Source: Oscillospiraceae bacterium MB08-C2-2
GTDB lineage: Bacteria > Bacillota > Clostridia > Oscillospirales > Ruminococcaceae
Assembly: GCA_035621215.1 (NCBI GenBank)
Contig: CP141730.1
Coordinates: 1-64,000 of the forward strand
DNA length: 64,000 nt
Reading direction: 5' to 3'
Below are positions 53,461-62,023 of the stretch, one piece after another. The position numbers and the translations under genes are program-made. The notes below the pieces were generated by a model. It was not told the origin of the DNA. It saw only the letters and a list, made by a program, of their open reading frames with translations, and made no database searches. Positions within the stretch are counted from its first letter, which is position 1, and every line of letters starts with the position of its first letter.

Positions 53461-53884
53461 AGGCGCTTCAAAAAATCAAACAGTTTTATACTTTGTTGTG
53501 AAATAAAATAAGTATAGCATAGATCATAAAAAATAAAAAGCTGTAAAATCTGCGGGATAAATGCGGAAATGTATAGCTGTTTGCAGATCAAACAAAGCAA
53601 TTTTTTATGTATGCGGGCAGAGATTGCGACTGTCTGACGCAGATTCTACTATAAAGTAGCTCGAATAAAAGGGGATGCTGCGTTTCGGAATATCTGGCAA
53701 AAAACTTCAAATTTGGACGGTTCTTCCATTACCATCCTTTACAGCCGCAGGAAAAACAAGTATAATTTTGGTAATATGAATTATAAAGTATGCTTTTCCG
53801 TCAGGGTCTTTTTCTCTGGGGCAAAGCTTTAGGAGTATTTTTCGTGGGTTATGGTTTAGTCTGCTGGAGCAGGGGGCATTTACA
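53461..53884. other. Divergent intergenic region
   Basis: AT-rich region between divergent genes. A TATACT-like -10 for the DUF1576 gene lies on the minus strand near 53510-53520. I see no other conserved element and no gene. Confidence 0.4.
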
Positions 53885-56800
53885 TTGAAAAAAAGGCTGT
53901 GGTACAAAAAAACGATTCTTATCGGGTTGGTTCTGATCCTGCTTCTGGTGGGTGTTCTCGGAAGGCGCTGCTTTGCTGAAAACCCGCTGGAAAAGCAGCG
54001 GAGCTTTGTTTCCCCTTCTTATGTTTCAACGGGAAGCGATGGTACCATGGTTGTGGTGGATAAAAGCAAAACCCGGGTATCCCTCATTAATCCCCAAGGT
54101 GAGGTAATCGCCACCATCAACGGGGGAGTTCGCAGCGATCGGAATTTTTATTATGCGGAATACGCCTGTACCGATGGCCGCAAAATCTATATTTGCGATG
54201 TTCTTTACACCTCCATTGGCACCGAGGTGATGGCAGAGCGCATCTTTCAGTATGATCTGAGCGGACGCTTTGAGCGGATTGTCTTTGAACAGACCTATTC
54301 TGATGGTGAAATGCCTCTCCAGAAGGGATATCTTTCTTCCGTGCGGGCGGATGGAGGGGAACTGAACTTTCTGCTCGGCAAACCGGAAATGCTGGGGCTT
54401 TATAGGGCTGCTCCGGAGGGTGCAGAGCTGATACGCAGCCTTTCCACCGTGCATGTGCCTTATCGTCATTTTTCAGTTTATGACCCTGTTTCCCGGACGA
54501 TCAGCCTCAGTGATAAGAGAGGGCTGCTCTATACCGAGAAAAAGGGCACTCTTGTGCAAATTAAGGATTGGTCGGAAAGCCGGGGAGAGCGGGTTTATTG
54601 GGAGCTGGCCTCCACGGGGGATGGACAGCTCTATGCGGCTGATCCGGCCACACGTCAGGTGGTTCGCATTTCGGATGAACGCCCGCTCATTCCTGCGGAG
54701 CTGGCACAGGAAAACCGTATTCTTTACCGCCTGTCCGGCAACGAAAAGGGTATACTCTCCTTTACAGACAACCGCACCGTTTTTCAGATGACAACCAAGG
54801 GTGAAATTCTTTTTTCCGGAACACAGGTTCCTTTTGCAACCAGCTATTTTATCAATCGGCTGGCCGTTTGGCTCTGCGGTGGCAGTGGTGCTCTTATGGT
54901 TTGTCTGGGAGCAATATGGCTTTTGGTTCGGATTTTTCGCACCAGCCAATCCCACCTGAAGCGCACCACCATTTTGCTGGAGGTTGCCATTATTCTGACC
55001 TCCGTTGTGGTCACCAGCACTTTGCTGGGCAGTGCCCACCAGCGCCTGCGCAATAAGGATGTGGCCACTCTTAAACGAACGGTCAGCTCCATTTCCGGTA
55101 CCTCGGGGCAAACCTTTGGGGATGCCTTATGGCGGATTGATACCCTCAGCGATTATGCAGGGCCGGATCATGCCACCATCCGAAAATACTTGGATGTATA
55201 TTGTGCGGCGGCTTCAGAAAATGGCTCTAACCTCTATTATATTCTCTTTAAAGCCTCAAATGGTCTTGTTTATGGTGTGGTGGATTATGAGGATACCACC
55301 GGTACCATTTATCCCCACTCTCCCTATAAGGATTCCGGTTTTGACCGGGTTATGGAGGAGGGGGCCGTGGTGATGATCGAGAGCCAAGCCGATTCTTACG
55401 GCTTCTGGACCTATGCCCAAGCCCCTGTCTATAACAGCAGCGGGCAGATTGTTGGAATTTTGGAAATTGGCTCTGACCTTAACAGCGACCGGATGCTGAA
55501 TCAGAATCAGGTGCAGGGCATTGTCATTTCCACAGCGGTGCTGCTGCTGATCATACTCCTGATGGTCACCGAAGGAACGGCGGTGGCGGAGTGCCTCTCT
55601 CAGTATTCGCAGGCCAAAGAAGAGGGAGGCGGGCGGCCTCACATCCCCGAATTTATTCGGCCCCTTTCCTTTCTGATCTTTTTTGCGGATAATGCCTCTG
55701 CCGCTTTTATTCCCCAGCTTTCCGAGCAGATGCTGCTGGCCTCGGGGCTTGGAATTTCGGCCACCTTGGGAGCGGCGCTGCCCATGTCAGCTCAGCTTTT
55801 CTGCATAGCCCTCATGGCTTTTTTAGGTGGGTATTTTACTGACCGGATGGGCACCAAACGAGTGCTTTTGTTTGGGATTGTGATTCAGTTTGCCGGTTAT
55901 TTGATGGTTGCTTGGTCGGTGGCGGCAAATGGCTATCTGCTGCTGCTTTTTGGCAAAATTATAGGCGGCTGCGGGCAGGGGCTTTCGGTGGTTTCCATCA
56001 ACACGCTCCCCACGCTGACTTGGGATGAAGAGCGGAAGAACAACCTGTTTTCCGGGCTGAATGTGGGCCTTATGAGCGGCGTGGTGGTGGGTACCTCCAT
56101 TGGTTCCCAGATTGCTGAGGCGGCTGGTTATGCCGTTACCTTTCTGGTTTCGGCGGCTGTTATGGTGCTGGCATGGTTTATGGGCTGGGCAACCCTTTCA
56201 GGTAAGGTTGCGAAGCCTGCTTTAACCGGTGCTCAAGCGGAGGCCAAAGCCCAGGAAATGAGCACCTATGATTTTCTGCGGAGCAAGAGCGTTTTTTCCT
56301 TTTTGCTTCTGCTGATGTTCCCTTTTTTGGTGCTGATGTATTTCAAGGATTATGTATTCCCGCTGCTTGCTTCTTCCGCAGGCCATTCCGATTCCACCAT
56401 CGGCAACATTCTGCTTTTGGGAGGCGCACTTTCTATTTATCTGGAGCCTGTGCTCTCCAGGGTTACACTGAAATATCTGAAGGCGAAAGGCTCTATTGTA
56501 TTGGCCAGTCTGCTTTATATTGCGGCTTTATGGATTTTTGCCTTCCGCCCCAATATGACCACCTCGGTGATCGCGGTGCTTATTTTGAGTGTGGCGGGGT
56601 GTTTTGGTTTGGTCAATCTTGGCATCTATTATTCCTCCATGCCTGTTTCCCTTGCGTTTGGAAGCGGTAAATCCATGGGGGTATACAGTTTGTTTGATAA
56701 TTTGGGCCAAACAGCCGGGCCGCTGCTGTTTGGCGCAATGCTGATTCTGGGATACGGCCCAGCTTGCTTTTATATCGGAGGTGCCGCTCTTGTTCTTCTG

Positions 56801-56902
56801 CTGGCGTTTCTGCTTTTCAATCGGCCCGGCAAAAAGCAGTCAGTCTGGAAAGGAAGGAGGGGGAAGTGGCGCAGCACAGTACAGGATAAACCCGCTTTGT
56901 AA
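53885..56902 (+). CDS. Fusion of an extracellular sensor module and an MFS transporter
   Basis: A 1,005-residue protein with a TTG start after AGGGGGC. An N-terminal anchor helix (residues 9-27) is followed by a beta-propeller-like domain (about 40-320), a helix near 325-350, a second helix near 365-383, a dCache/PAS-like extracellular domain (about 390-540), a helix near 545-562, and then a complete 12-helix MFS transporter (about 585-990) with GGYFTDRMGTKRVLL as the conserved loop 2-3 motif. The layout resembles a receptor sensor region joined to a transporter in place of a kinase. Substrate unknown. Confidence 0.85.
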   Translation: MKKRLWYKKTILIGLVLILLLVGVLGRRCFAENPLEKQRSFVSPSYVSTGSDGTMVVVDKSKTRVSLINPQGEVIATINGGVRSDRNFYYAEYACTDGRKIYICDVLYTSIGTEVMAERIFQYDLSGRFERIVFEQTYSDGEMPLQKGYLSSVRADGGELNFLLGKPEMLGLYRAAPEGAELIRSLSTVHVPYRHFSVYDPVSRTISLSDKRGLLYTEKKGTLVQIKDWSESRGERVYWELASTGDGQLYAADPATRQVVRISDERPLIPAELAQENRILYRLSGNEKGILSFTDNRTVFQMTTKGEILFSGTQVPFATSYFINRLAVWLCGGSGALMVCLGAIWLLVRIFRTSQSHLKRTTILLEVAIILTSVVVTSTLLGSAHQRLRNKDVATLKRTVSSISGTSGQTFGDALWRIDTLSDYAGPDHATIRKYLDVYCAAASENGSNLYYILFKASNGLVYGVVDYEDTTGTIYPHSPYKDSGFDRVMEEGAVVMIESQADSYGFWTYAQAPVYNSSGQIVGILEIGSDLNSDRMLNQNQVQGIVISTAVLLLIILLMVTEGTAVAECLSQYSQAKEEGGGRPHIPEFIRPLSFLIFFADNASAAFIPQLSEQMLLASGLGISATLGAALPMSAQLFCIALMAFLGGYFTDRMGTKRVLLFGIVIQFAGYLMVAWSVAANGYLLLLFGKIIGGCGQGLSVVSINTLPTLTWDEERKNNLFSGLNVGLMSGVVVGTSIGSQIAEAAGYAVTFLVSAAVMVLAWFMGWATLSGKVAKPALTGAQAEAKAQEMSTYDFLRSKSVFSFLLLLMFPFLVLMYFKDYVFPLLASSAGHSDSTIGNILLLGGALSIYLEPVLSRVTLKYLKAKGSIVLASLLYIAALWIFAFRPNMTTSVIAVLILSVAGCFGLVNLGIYYSSMPVSLAFGSGKSMGVYSLFDNLGQTAGPLLFGAMLILGYGPACFYIGGAALVLLLAFLLFNRPGKKQSVWKGRRGKWRSTVQDKPAL

Positions 56903-56924
56903 GCCCGATCCTTCCTTTGCTGCA

Positions 56925-56951
56925 GTTTAAAACTACGCTGCAGTTTTAAAC
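56925..56951 (+). terminator. Hairpin after the sensor-MFS gene
   Basis: GTTTAAAACT (56925-56934) is the exact reverse complement of AGTTTTAAAC (56942-56951). Confidence 0.65.
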
Positions 56952-57051
56952 CTATACAGCTATAAAAGCGGACAGTTCATCTTTCCCACCGGGGCTTTAA
57001 ACAGCATTCCTGTTCGAAACATAAGCAGTACGAAGGAAAGGAAGCTATTTT

Positions 57052-57651
57052 ATGACGATGCAGACAGACACAATCCCTTATACACTGGAGCCTGGCCATG
57101 TTATCAGCCATATTGAGATGGATGATATGGATGAGCTGGTCAGGCTGCACAGTGAGTATATCAATTATGGCAGTGGGGTTCGCCCTCATTTTGAAAGAGC
57201 CATTGAGGACCCCTTTACCATTGCCTTAAAGTATGAAGTTGAAGGGGAAATTGCCGGTATCATGGTGTATACCAAGGGCATTTTCTTTTCTGGCAGCCAT
57301 GAAGAGCTGCGCCAGAAGATTCTCACAATCACCGGCGGTGAGAGCTGTTATACTGGTGATGCGGCTCTGGTGCGAAAGAAGTTCCGCCATATGGGCGTTT
57401 CCAGCGGTTTGTGCGCCTATTCCCGAGAAGCCATGCTGGCACAGGGTGGCGTTTATGTGGTGCACGAGCTGTGGGTGCATCCCAGCGGAAAGGTTCCTGC
57501 CCGCCGTTTGGTACCTCGATTTGGTGAAACCTGCTGTTTGGGGCAGTATAAGGATTTTTACCGGGATTTTTATCACTATGGCTATATCTGCCCTCTTTGC
57601 GGAAAGGATTGCCGCTGTTCCGCAGAGCTATACCTGAGCAAAATGGTATAG
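57052..57651 (+). CDS. GNAT-like acetyltransferase with C-terminal cysteine cluster
   Basis: A 199-residue protein. Residues about 20-140 follow a GNAT pattern, with the acceptor region ALVRKKFRHMGVSSGLCAYS resembling the acetyl-CoA-binding loop (R/Q-x-x-G-x-G/A) and VYVVHELWVHPSGKV near residue 132. The C-terminal tail has CPLCGKDCRCSAELY, a possible metal site not usual in GNAT enzymes. Substrate unknown. Confidence 0.65.
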   Translation: MTMQTDTIPYTLEPGHVISHIEMDDMDELVRLHSEYINYGSGVRPHFERAIEDPFTIALKYEVEGEIAGIMVYTKGIFFSGSHEELRQKILTITGGESCYTGDAALVRKKFRHMGVSSGLCAYSREAMLAQGGVYVVHELWVHPSGKVPARRLVPRFGETCCLGQYKDFYRDFYHYGYICPLCGKDCRCSAELYLSKMV

Positions 57652-57672
57652 GGCATATCATATACAATCAAG

Positions 57673-57720
57673 CAAAGGCAGAGAACCGGGGGAAAATCCC
57701 ATTCTCTGCCTTTGTTTTTG
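57673..57720 (+). terminator. Terminator of the GNAT-like gene
   Basis: CAAAGGCAGAGAA (57673-57685) pairs perfectly with TTCTCTGCCTTTG (57702-57714), followed by TTTTTG. Confidence 0.88.
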
Positions 57721-57751
57721 AAAGCTCAAAACCTCGTTAACACTATAAACA

Positions 57752-57787
57752 AAAAGACCCCCCAAGCCGAAGCTGGAGAGGTCTTTG
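57752..57787 (-). terminator. Terminator of the rplM-rpsI operon
   Basis: On the minus strand AAGACC (57782-57787 end) pairs with GGTCTT near 57754-57759, followed by a T-run. Confidence 0.7.
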
Positions 57788-57799
57788 AAAAGATAAAAA

Positions 57800-58198
57800 C
57801 TATCTCTTGGAGAACTGAGGAGCCCGGCGTGCAGCCTTGAGGCCGTACTTTTTGCGCTCCTTCATACGAGGATCACGGGTCAAAAAGCCTGCCTTTTTCA
57901 GCAACGGACGCATGTCGGCATCCACCAAAAGCAGAGCACGGGAAATACCGTGGCGAACAGCACCGGCCTGGCCGGTAACGCCGCCGCCGTTAACACGGCA
58001 GACTACATCGTATTTTCCCAGGGTGTTGGTCAGATCCAGAGGCTGACGAACAATCAGCTTCAGGGTTTCAAGACCGAAATAATCGTCAATGTCCCGGTCA
58101 TTGAGAGTGATCTTGCCGGTACCGGGATACAAACGGACACGGGCGACCGAATGTTTACGTCTGCCAGTTCCGTAGAAATACTGCTTAGAATCGTACAT
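57800..58198 (-). CDS. rpsI: 30S ribosomal protein S9
   Basis: A 132-residue protein of normal bacterial S9 length. It starts near [20 protein letters not shown] and ends with the canonical [14 protein letters not shown] tail that reaches into the ribosomal P site. It follows rplM by 15 bp, the standard L13-S9 operon. Confidence 0.98.
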   Translation of the reverse strand: MYDSKQYFYGTGRRKHSVARVRLYPGTGKITLNDRDIDDYFGLETLKLIVRQPLDLTNTLGKYDVVCRVNGGGVTGQAGAVRHGISRALLLVDADMRPLLKKAGFLTRDPRMKERKKYGLKAARRAPQFSKR

Positions 58199-58213
58199 AA
58201 TTGGTCTCCCTCC

Positions 58214-58639
58214 TTATAATGCCCAGTTTTCAGGCTGCTGAGCTTGATTGGTGTGTTCGGTACCGCGATAAATGCGGCAGCGGGTCAGAGATTTCCGGCC
58301 CAAGGTGGTTCCGGGAAGCATGCCCTTGACAGCCAGCATCATGGCTTTTTCGGGGTTTTGCTCCATTAAGTCGCTGTAGCGGATCTCTTTGAGGCCGCCG
58401 ACCCAACCGGTGTGGTGACGGGCAAATTTCTGCTCCAGCTTGTTGCCGGTCAGAACTGCCTTCTCAGCGTTGATGATGATCACATGATCACCGCAATCAG
58501 CATTGGGAGCAAAGTTAACCTTGTGTTTTCCCCGCAGGATAGAAGCAGCAACGGTAGCAGTGCGCCCCAAGGGCTTGCCGGCTGCATCCAGGATATACCA
58601 CTTGCGAGGCTCGCCTGCTTTAGGCATGGTAGTGGACAT
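58214..58639 (-). CDS. rplM: 50S ribosomal protein L13
   Basis: The ATG at 58639 follows CAGGAGGTAAA and gives 141 residues, the expected length; an in-frame extension to 58753 lacks a ribosome site. WYILDAAGKPLGRTATVAAS and the VKGMLPGTTLGR block are typical L13 signatures. Confidence 0.98.
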   Translation of the reverse strand: MSTTMPKAGEPRKWYILDAAGKPLGRTATVAASILRGKHKVNFAPNADCGDHVIIINAEKAVLTGNKLEQKFARHHTGWVGGLKEIRYSDLMEQNPEKAMMLAVKGMLPGTTLGRKSLTRCRIYRGTEHTNQAQQPENWAL

Positions 58640-58902
58640 AAGTTTACCTCCTGTATTTTTCTGTACACGAAATGCTCTGTTATTTACAATAAAATTACAT
58701 AAACGCACAGCATCAATAAATACCATTATAATCAGCTTTCCTCTTAAAGTCAACCCCCTTTTCCAAAAAAATTAATTTATATGCCCCTACCTGCTGTTTC
58801 CTTCGTTTTTTGCCCACAATCGCACCGATACGAAGGTTGGAAATCATGTTATTTTGGCCGGGTTAAACCGGGGCCAAAGCCTTTATTCATACGCCTTGAG
58901 CA
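58640..58902. other. Leader of rplM and divergent spacer
   Basis: The rplM leader should lie in 58640-58760. GGCCGGGTTAAACCGGGGCC near 58857-58875 contains an imperfect palindrome. No r-protein leader structure could be assigned by eye. Confidence 0.35.
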
Positions 58903-58931
58903 TTGACAAGACTTTGTCTATCATGTAAAAT
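58903..58931 (+). promoter_or_regulatory. Sigma-A promoter upstream of the dehydrogenase gene
   Basis: TTGACA (58903-58908) and TAAAAT (58926-58931) are 17 bp apart. This leaves a leader of about 215 nt containing a GGGTGGGC/GCCCGCCC hairpin (about 59000-59018), which might be regulatory. Confidence 0.65.
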
Positions 58932-59151
58932 CAGAAGTGGTAATCCTCCTGAGGTTTTCAGGGGGTATTGATTCACTTTAAAACTTCTCGTTTTAAAGAT
59001 GGGTGGGCTTTGCCCGCCCTTCGTGTCGTAGGTGTATAATTTGGCTTTAAACGGTATTTCCTTTGTCTGCACAGGTGGGGACTGGGGCTTTGGCCGCAGC
59101 TTTGGGCGGTACCCTAAAGTGAAATCCATATAAAAGGAGTGTATAAACAAT

Positions 59152-60318
59152 ATGAATACAGAGCAGCGTATTGCAAAAGCCTGTGAGAGCTTTTCTCAAC
59201 TGATTCGGAGCCAGCTGGAGCGTGTGGAAAAAATCACCCAGCAGGCTGATTTCTTAGACTATGCTTCGCTGGATACCATTGTCATCGGTGTCTGCGGAGG
59301 CGACGGCATTGGCCCTGTCATTACCGGCGAGGCCCATCGGGTGCTGGAGCATCTGCTGGCGGATGAGGTTAAAAGCGGCAAGGTGACCTTCAAGGTCATT
59401 GACGGCCTCACCATTGAAAACCGCATTGCCAAGGGCAAGCCCATTCCCGAGGATGTGCTGGCTGAGCTGAAAAGCTGCCATGTTATTCTGAAAGGACCCA
59501 CCACCACGCCTCGGGCTGGCGATGGAATGCCCAACATCGAAAGCGCAAACGTTGCCATGCGCAAGGAACTTGATCTTTTTGCCAATGTCCGCCCTGTAAA
59601 GGTGCCGGATCAGGGCATTGACTGGACCTTCTTCCGTGAAAACACCGAAGGCGCTTATGCTGTAGGCTCCAAGGGTGTGGAAGTCAGCGACGATCTGGCT
59701 ATGGATTTTGTGGTCACCACCACCGAGGGCACCGAGCGTATCGCACGCCTGGCCTATGAGCACGCCCGGAAAAACGGCAAAAACCGTGTATCCATTGTCA
59801 CCAAGGCAAACGTGATTAAAACCACCGACGGTAAATTCCTGAAGCTTTGCCAGAACATTGCCAAGGAATACCCCGAGATCACCACTGATGATTGGTATAT
59901 CGACATCCTCACCGCCAAGCTGATTGATGAAAAGCGCCGCCGGGATTTCCGGGTGTTTGTGCTGCCTAATCTTTATGGCGATATCATCACCGACGAAGCC
60001 GCTGAATTTCAGGGCGGCGTTGGTACAGCCGGAAGCGCCAACATCGGCAAGCGCTACGCCATGTTTGAGGCCATTCACGGTTCGGCTCCCCGCATGATGG
60101 ATGAAGGCCGCGGTGATTATGCAGACCCCTGCTCCATGCTGCGGGCTGTGGCACTGCTGCTCTCTCATATCGGCTACCAGAAGCAGGCCGACCAGCTGGA
60201 AAAAGCGCTGGATACCTGCATGTATACCGAGAAAAAACTGACCATTACCGGCCGTGATACCGGTGCCACCTGTCGTGAGTTCGGCGACTATGTGATGGAA
60301 ACCGTGGCAAAGGGCTAA
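59152..60318 (+). CDS. icd: NAD(P)-dependent isocitrate/isopropylmalate dehydrogenase family
   Basis: A 388-residue metal-dependent decarboxylating dehydrogenase. GDGIGPVITGEA (near 50) binds cofactor or substrate, KGPTTTPRAGDGMPNIES (near 117) carries the substrate-loop serine, FRENTEGAYAVG is the conserved substrate/NAD loop, and LPNLYGDIITDEAAEFQGGV with GSAPRMMDEGRGDYADPCSM supplies the metal aspartates and cofactor region. The S-containing loop and length favour isocitrate dehydrogenase over LeuB, but the cofactor cannot be assigned. AAAAGGAG precedes the ATG. Confidence 0.85.
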   Translation: MNTEQRIAKACESFSQLIRSQLERVEKITQQADFLDYASLDTIVIGVCGGDGIGPVITGEAHRVLEHLLADEVKSGKVTFKVIDGLTIENRIAKGKPIPEDVLAELKSCHVILKGPTTTPRAGDGMPNIESANVAMRKELDLFANVRPVKVPDQGIDWTFFRENTEGAYAVGSKGVEVSDDLAMDFVVTTTEGTERIARLAYEHARKNGKNRVSIVTKANVIKTTDGKFLKLCQNIAKEYPEITTDDWYIDILTAKLIDEKRRRDFRVFVLPNLYGDIITDEAAEFQGGVGTAGSANIGKRYAMFEAIHGSAPRMMDEGRGDYADPCSMLRAVALLLSHIGYQKQADQLEKALDTCMYTEKKLTITGRDTGATCREFGDYVMETVAKG

Positions 60319-60462
60319 TAAACTTTTTGCTCAGGCTGTAGACATAACTGCTTTTAAAGTAAAGCTGTTGTGGCTTTGATCCGTAATTTTTCCGAAGTCG
60401 AATTGATTTCGACGAAGGAATACCACTTTTTGTGCCGTAGAGGTGCAATCTGGGGGGAATAT

Positions 60463-60520
60463 GGGGGGCATTGGATGCCCCCCATAAAGGGTGTAGACAA
60501 AAGCCTACACCCTTGGCAAA
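60463..60520 (+). terminator. Double hairpin after the dehydrogenase gene
   Basis: GGGGGGCAT/ATGCCCCCC (about 60464-60484) is followed by AGGGTGTAG/CTACACCCT (about 60488-60514). Either could end the transcript. Confidence 0.65.
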
Positions 60521-60598
60521 GGGCTAGTCTGCTTTTGTTGCTCGGATGTTTTAAAAGAGATGTTGTTATAGAATTTTGATGGTTTGGAGTTGATGCTC

Positions 60599-61243
60599 AT
60601 GGCCAAATATCCAGGCGTATCCCCTTCGGTTACCCGCCGTCTGCCTCGGTATTACCGTTTTTTGGGGGAGCTGATGAACAGTGGGGCGGAGCGCATTTCT
60701 TCCCGGGAGTTTGCTGAGATTATCGGGCTCACAGCCTCGCAGATCCGGCAGGATCTCAACTGCTTCGGCGGCTTTGGCCAGCAGGGGTATGGCTATAATG
60801 TGGCCATGCTGTATCAGGAAATCGGGCGCATTCTGGGTGTGGATAGAATGCACCCTGCCATTCTCATTGGCGCCGGTAATCTGGGTCTTGCCATAGCCAA
60901 TCATATGGCCTTTGAGCAGAGAGGCTTTAAGCTGGTTGGCATTTTCGATAACAACCCTAAGGTTGTGGGGCAGGAGATTCGGGGCCTGACTGTGCGCAGC
61001 ATCAGTGAGTTGGTGGCTGTATGCGAAGAATATCGCCCTAAGGCCGCTTTTCTGTGCATTCCCAGAGGGGCCGCCATGGAGCTGGCGGATACACTGGTGG
61101 ATATGGGAGTGAAGGGCTTCTGGAACTTTTCCCATTATGATCTTTCCATTGCTTATGGGGAGAAGATAGCGGTGGAAAATGTTCATCTGGGTGACAGCCT
61201 CATGACCCTTAGCTATCAGGTGAATCAGTTTATCGATGAGTAG
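60599..61243 (+). CDS. rex: Redox-sensing repressor Rex
   Basis: The ATG at 60599 (MAKYPGVSPSVTRRLPRYYR) fits family N-termini and lies 10 bp after GGAG; earlier in-frame starts add five residues. 214 residues are typical. The winged helix spans residues 1-75 (ISSREFAEIIGLTASQIRQD), followed by a Rossmann domain with GAGNLGLAIANH near 90 and a C-terminal swapped helix. Rex senses the NADH/NAD ratio and represses fermentation genes, consistent with an anaerobe. Confidence 0.97.
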   Translation: MAKYPGVSPSVTRRLPRYYRFLGELMNSGAERISSREFAEIIGLTASQIRQDLNCFGGFGQQGYGYNVAMLYQEIGRILGVDRMHPAILIGAGNLGLAIANHMAFEQRGFKLVGIFDNNPKVVGQEIRGLTVRSISELVAVCEEYRPKAAFLCIPRGAAMELADTLVDMGVKGFWNFSHYDLSIAYGEKIAVENVHLGDSLMTLSYQVNQFIDE

Positions 61244-61276
61244 AATATTTATGGGGGCAGCCATTGCCGCCCATTC

Positions 61277-61318
61277 AAAGCCCCGGTTCTTGGGATTTCC
61301 CAAGAACCGGGGCTTTTT
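61277..61318 (+). terminator. Very strong terminator of rex
   Basis: An 18-bp perfect stem (61277-61294 with 61299-61316) around ATTT, with a T-run. Confidence 0.92.
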
Positions 61319-61329
61319 GCAAGAACAGG

Positions 61330-61348
61330 CCTCCGGCACAGCCGGAGG
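61330..61348. repeat. CCTCCGGC-ACA-GCCGGAGG hairpin, also found at 25248
   Basis: The 8-bp stem is identical to that at 25248-25268, differing only in the loop. It lies at the start of the second mobile segment. Confidence 0.7.
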
Positions 61349-61351
61349 TTC

Positions 61352-61674
61352 AAAAAGCTTTTGCGAGCCAAACAATATAAAAACTTTTTTAATGTAATAA
61401 AGATGCGGTCTGCCAACCGGGAGAAATATATCTCAAATAGCCTAGCCCATACATCTCGTTGCTAAATAAGTCCAGAAAGCATACGGGAGAAAACCACTGG
61501 CCTTCTTTACTGTGGAGTTTATATTCTTTTCGCATTTTCTTCGTCTCGTTGCCAGTATGCAGTAAAAGATGGGAGACATCGTTTGTTTTGCCTATAGCAA
61601 AAGTGGTGGCTTTTTGTTTCCTCATAGGACAATCCGAGCGATTCATATACATGGAAAGGAGGGGGCGATCGTGA
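61352..61674. other. Spacer before the DUF6870-like gene
   Basis: Overlapping frames on both strands (a 78-codon minus frame ending at 61389 and a 71-codon plus frame at 61459) lack ribosome sites and recognisable motifs. This region probably contains the left end of the second mobile segment. Confidence 0.4.
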
Positions 61675-61938
61675 TTGAAGAAACGAATCCCAATTTCAGA
61701 GTTGGCAAGCGTGGACATAGAAGCAGTGAACAAAGAGGACTTAGTTGATGTGAGCGGCTTCACCTTTGATACGACTGTACCGCAGGAACAACGTGCGGCG
61801 AAAGTCATAGCAGCAGTAAAAAATCCCTATTGTTTTCGTGTGGGGGATATGGGTGTAAAGTTGGAATTTCCAGAGGACGCCCTACCCCTGCAAGATGTGT
61901 TTGCCGACTTTCTAAAACGCAAGAAAAGCGGACTGTAA
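61675..61938 (+). CDS. DUF6870-like small protein
   Basis: An 87-residue protein (MKKRIPISELASVDIEAVNK, then LVDVSGFTFDTTVPQEQRAA and IAAVKNPYCFRVGDMGVKLE). The IPISEL...VDI and NPYCFRVGDMGVK patterns recall DUF6870 proteins, which commonly sit beside large serine recombinases in clostridial elements. The TTG start follows GGAGGGGG. A role in controlling recombination is inferred from position only. Confidence 0.65.
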   Translation: MKKRIPISELASVDIEAVNKEDLVDVSGFTFDTTVPQEQRAAKVIAAVKNPYCFRVGDMGVKLEFPEDALPLQDVFADFLKRKKSGL

Positions 61939-62023
61939 AGCCAGTTTACAGTCCGTAACAACATTGTGTGCCTTATGCCAAAATAGCATAATATAGGTGC
62001 AAGGCAACAGAAAGGAGGCCGCT

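Noticed and set aside
59254-60168. 304-codon minus-strand frame opposite the dehydrogenase
   Set aside because: Typical shadow of a GC-biased real gene; the plus-strand protein has all family motifs.
60399-60415. GTCGAA-TTGAT-TTCGAC as a Rex operator before rex
   Set aside because: It does not match the TTGTGA...TCACAA-type Rex consensus, so no autoregulation is claimed.
60566-61375. 269-codon minus-strand frame opposite rex
   Set aside because: Shadow frame; rex is unambiguous.
61389-61674. Small frames on both strands before the DUF6870-like gene
   Set aside because: No ribosome site or motif on either strand, so not called as genes.
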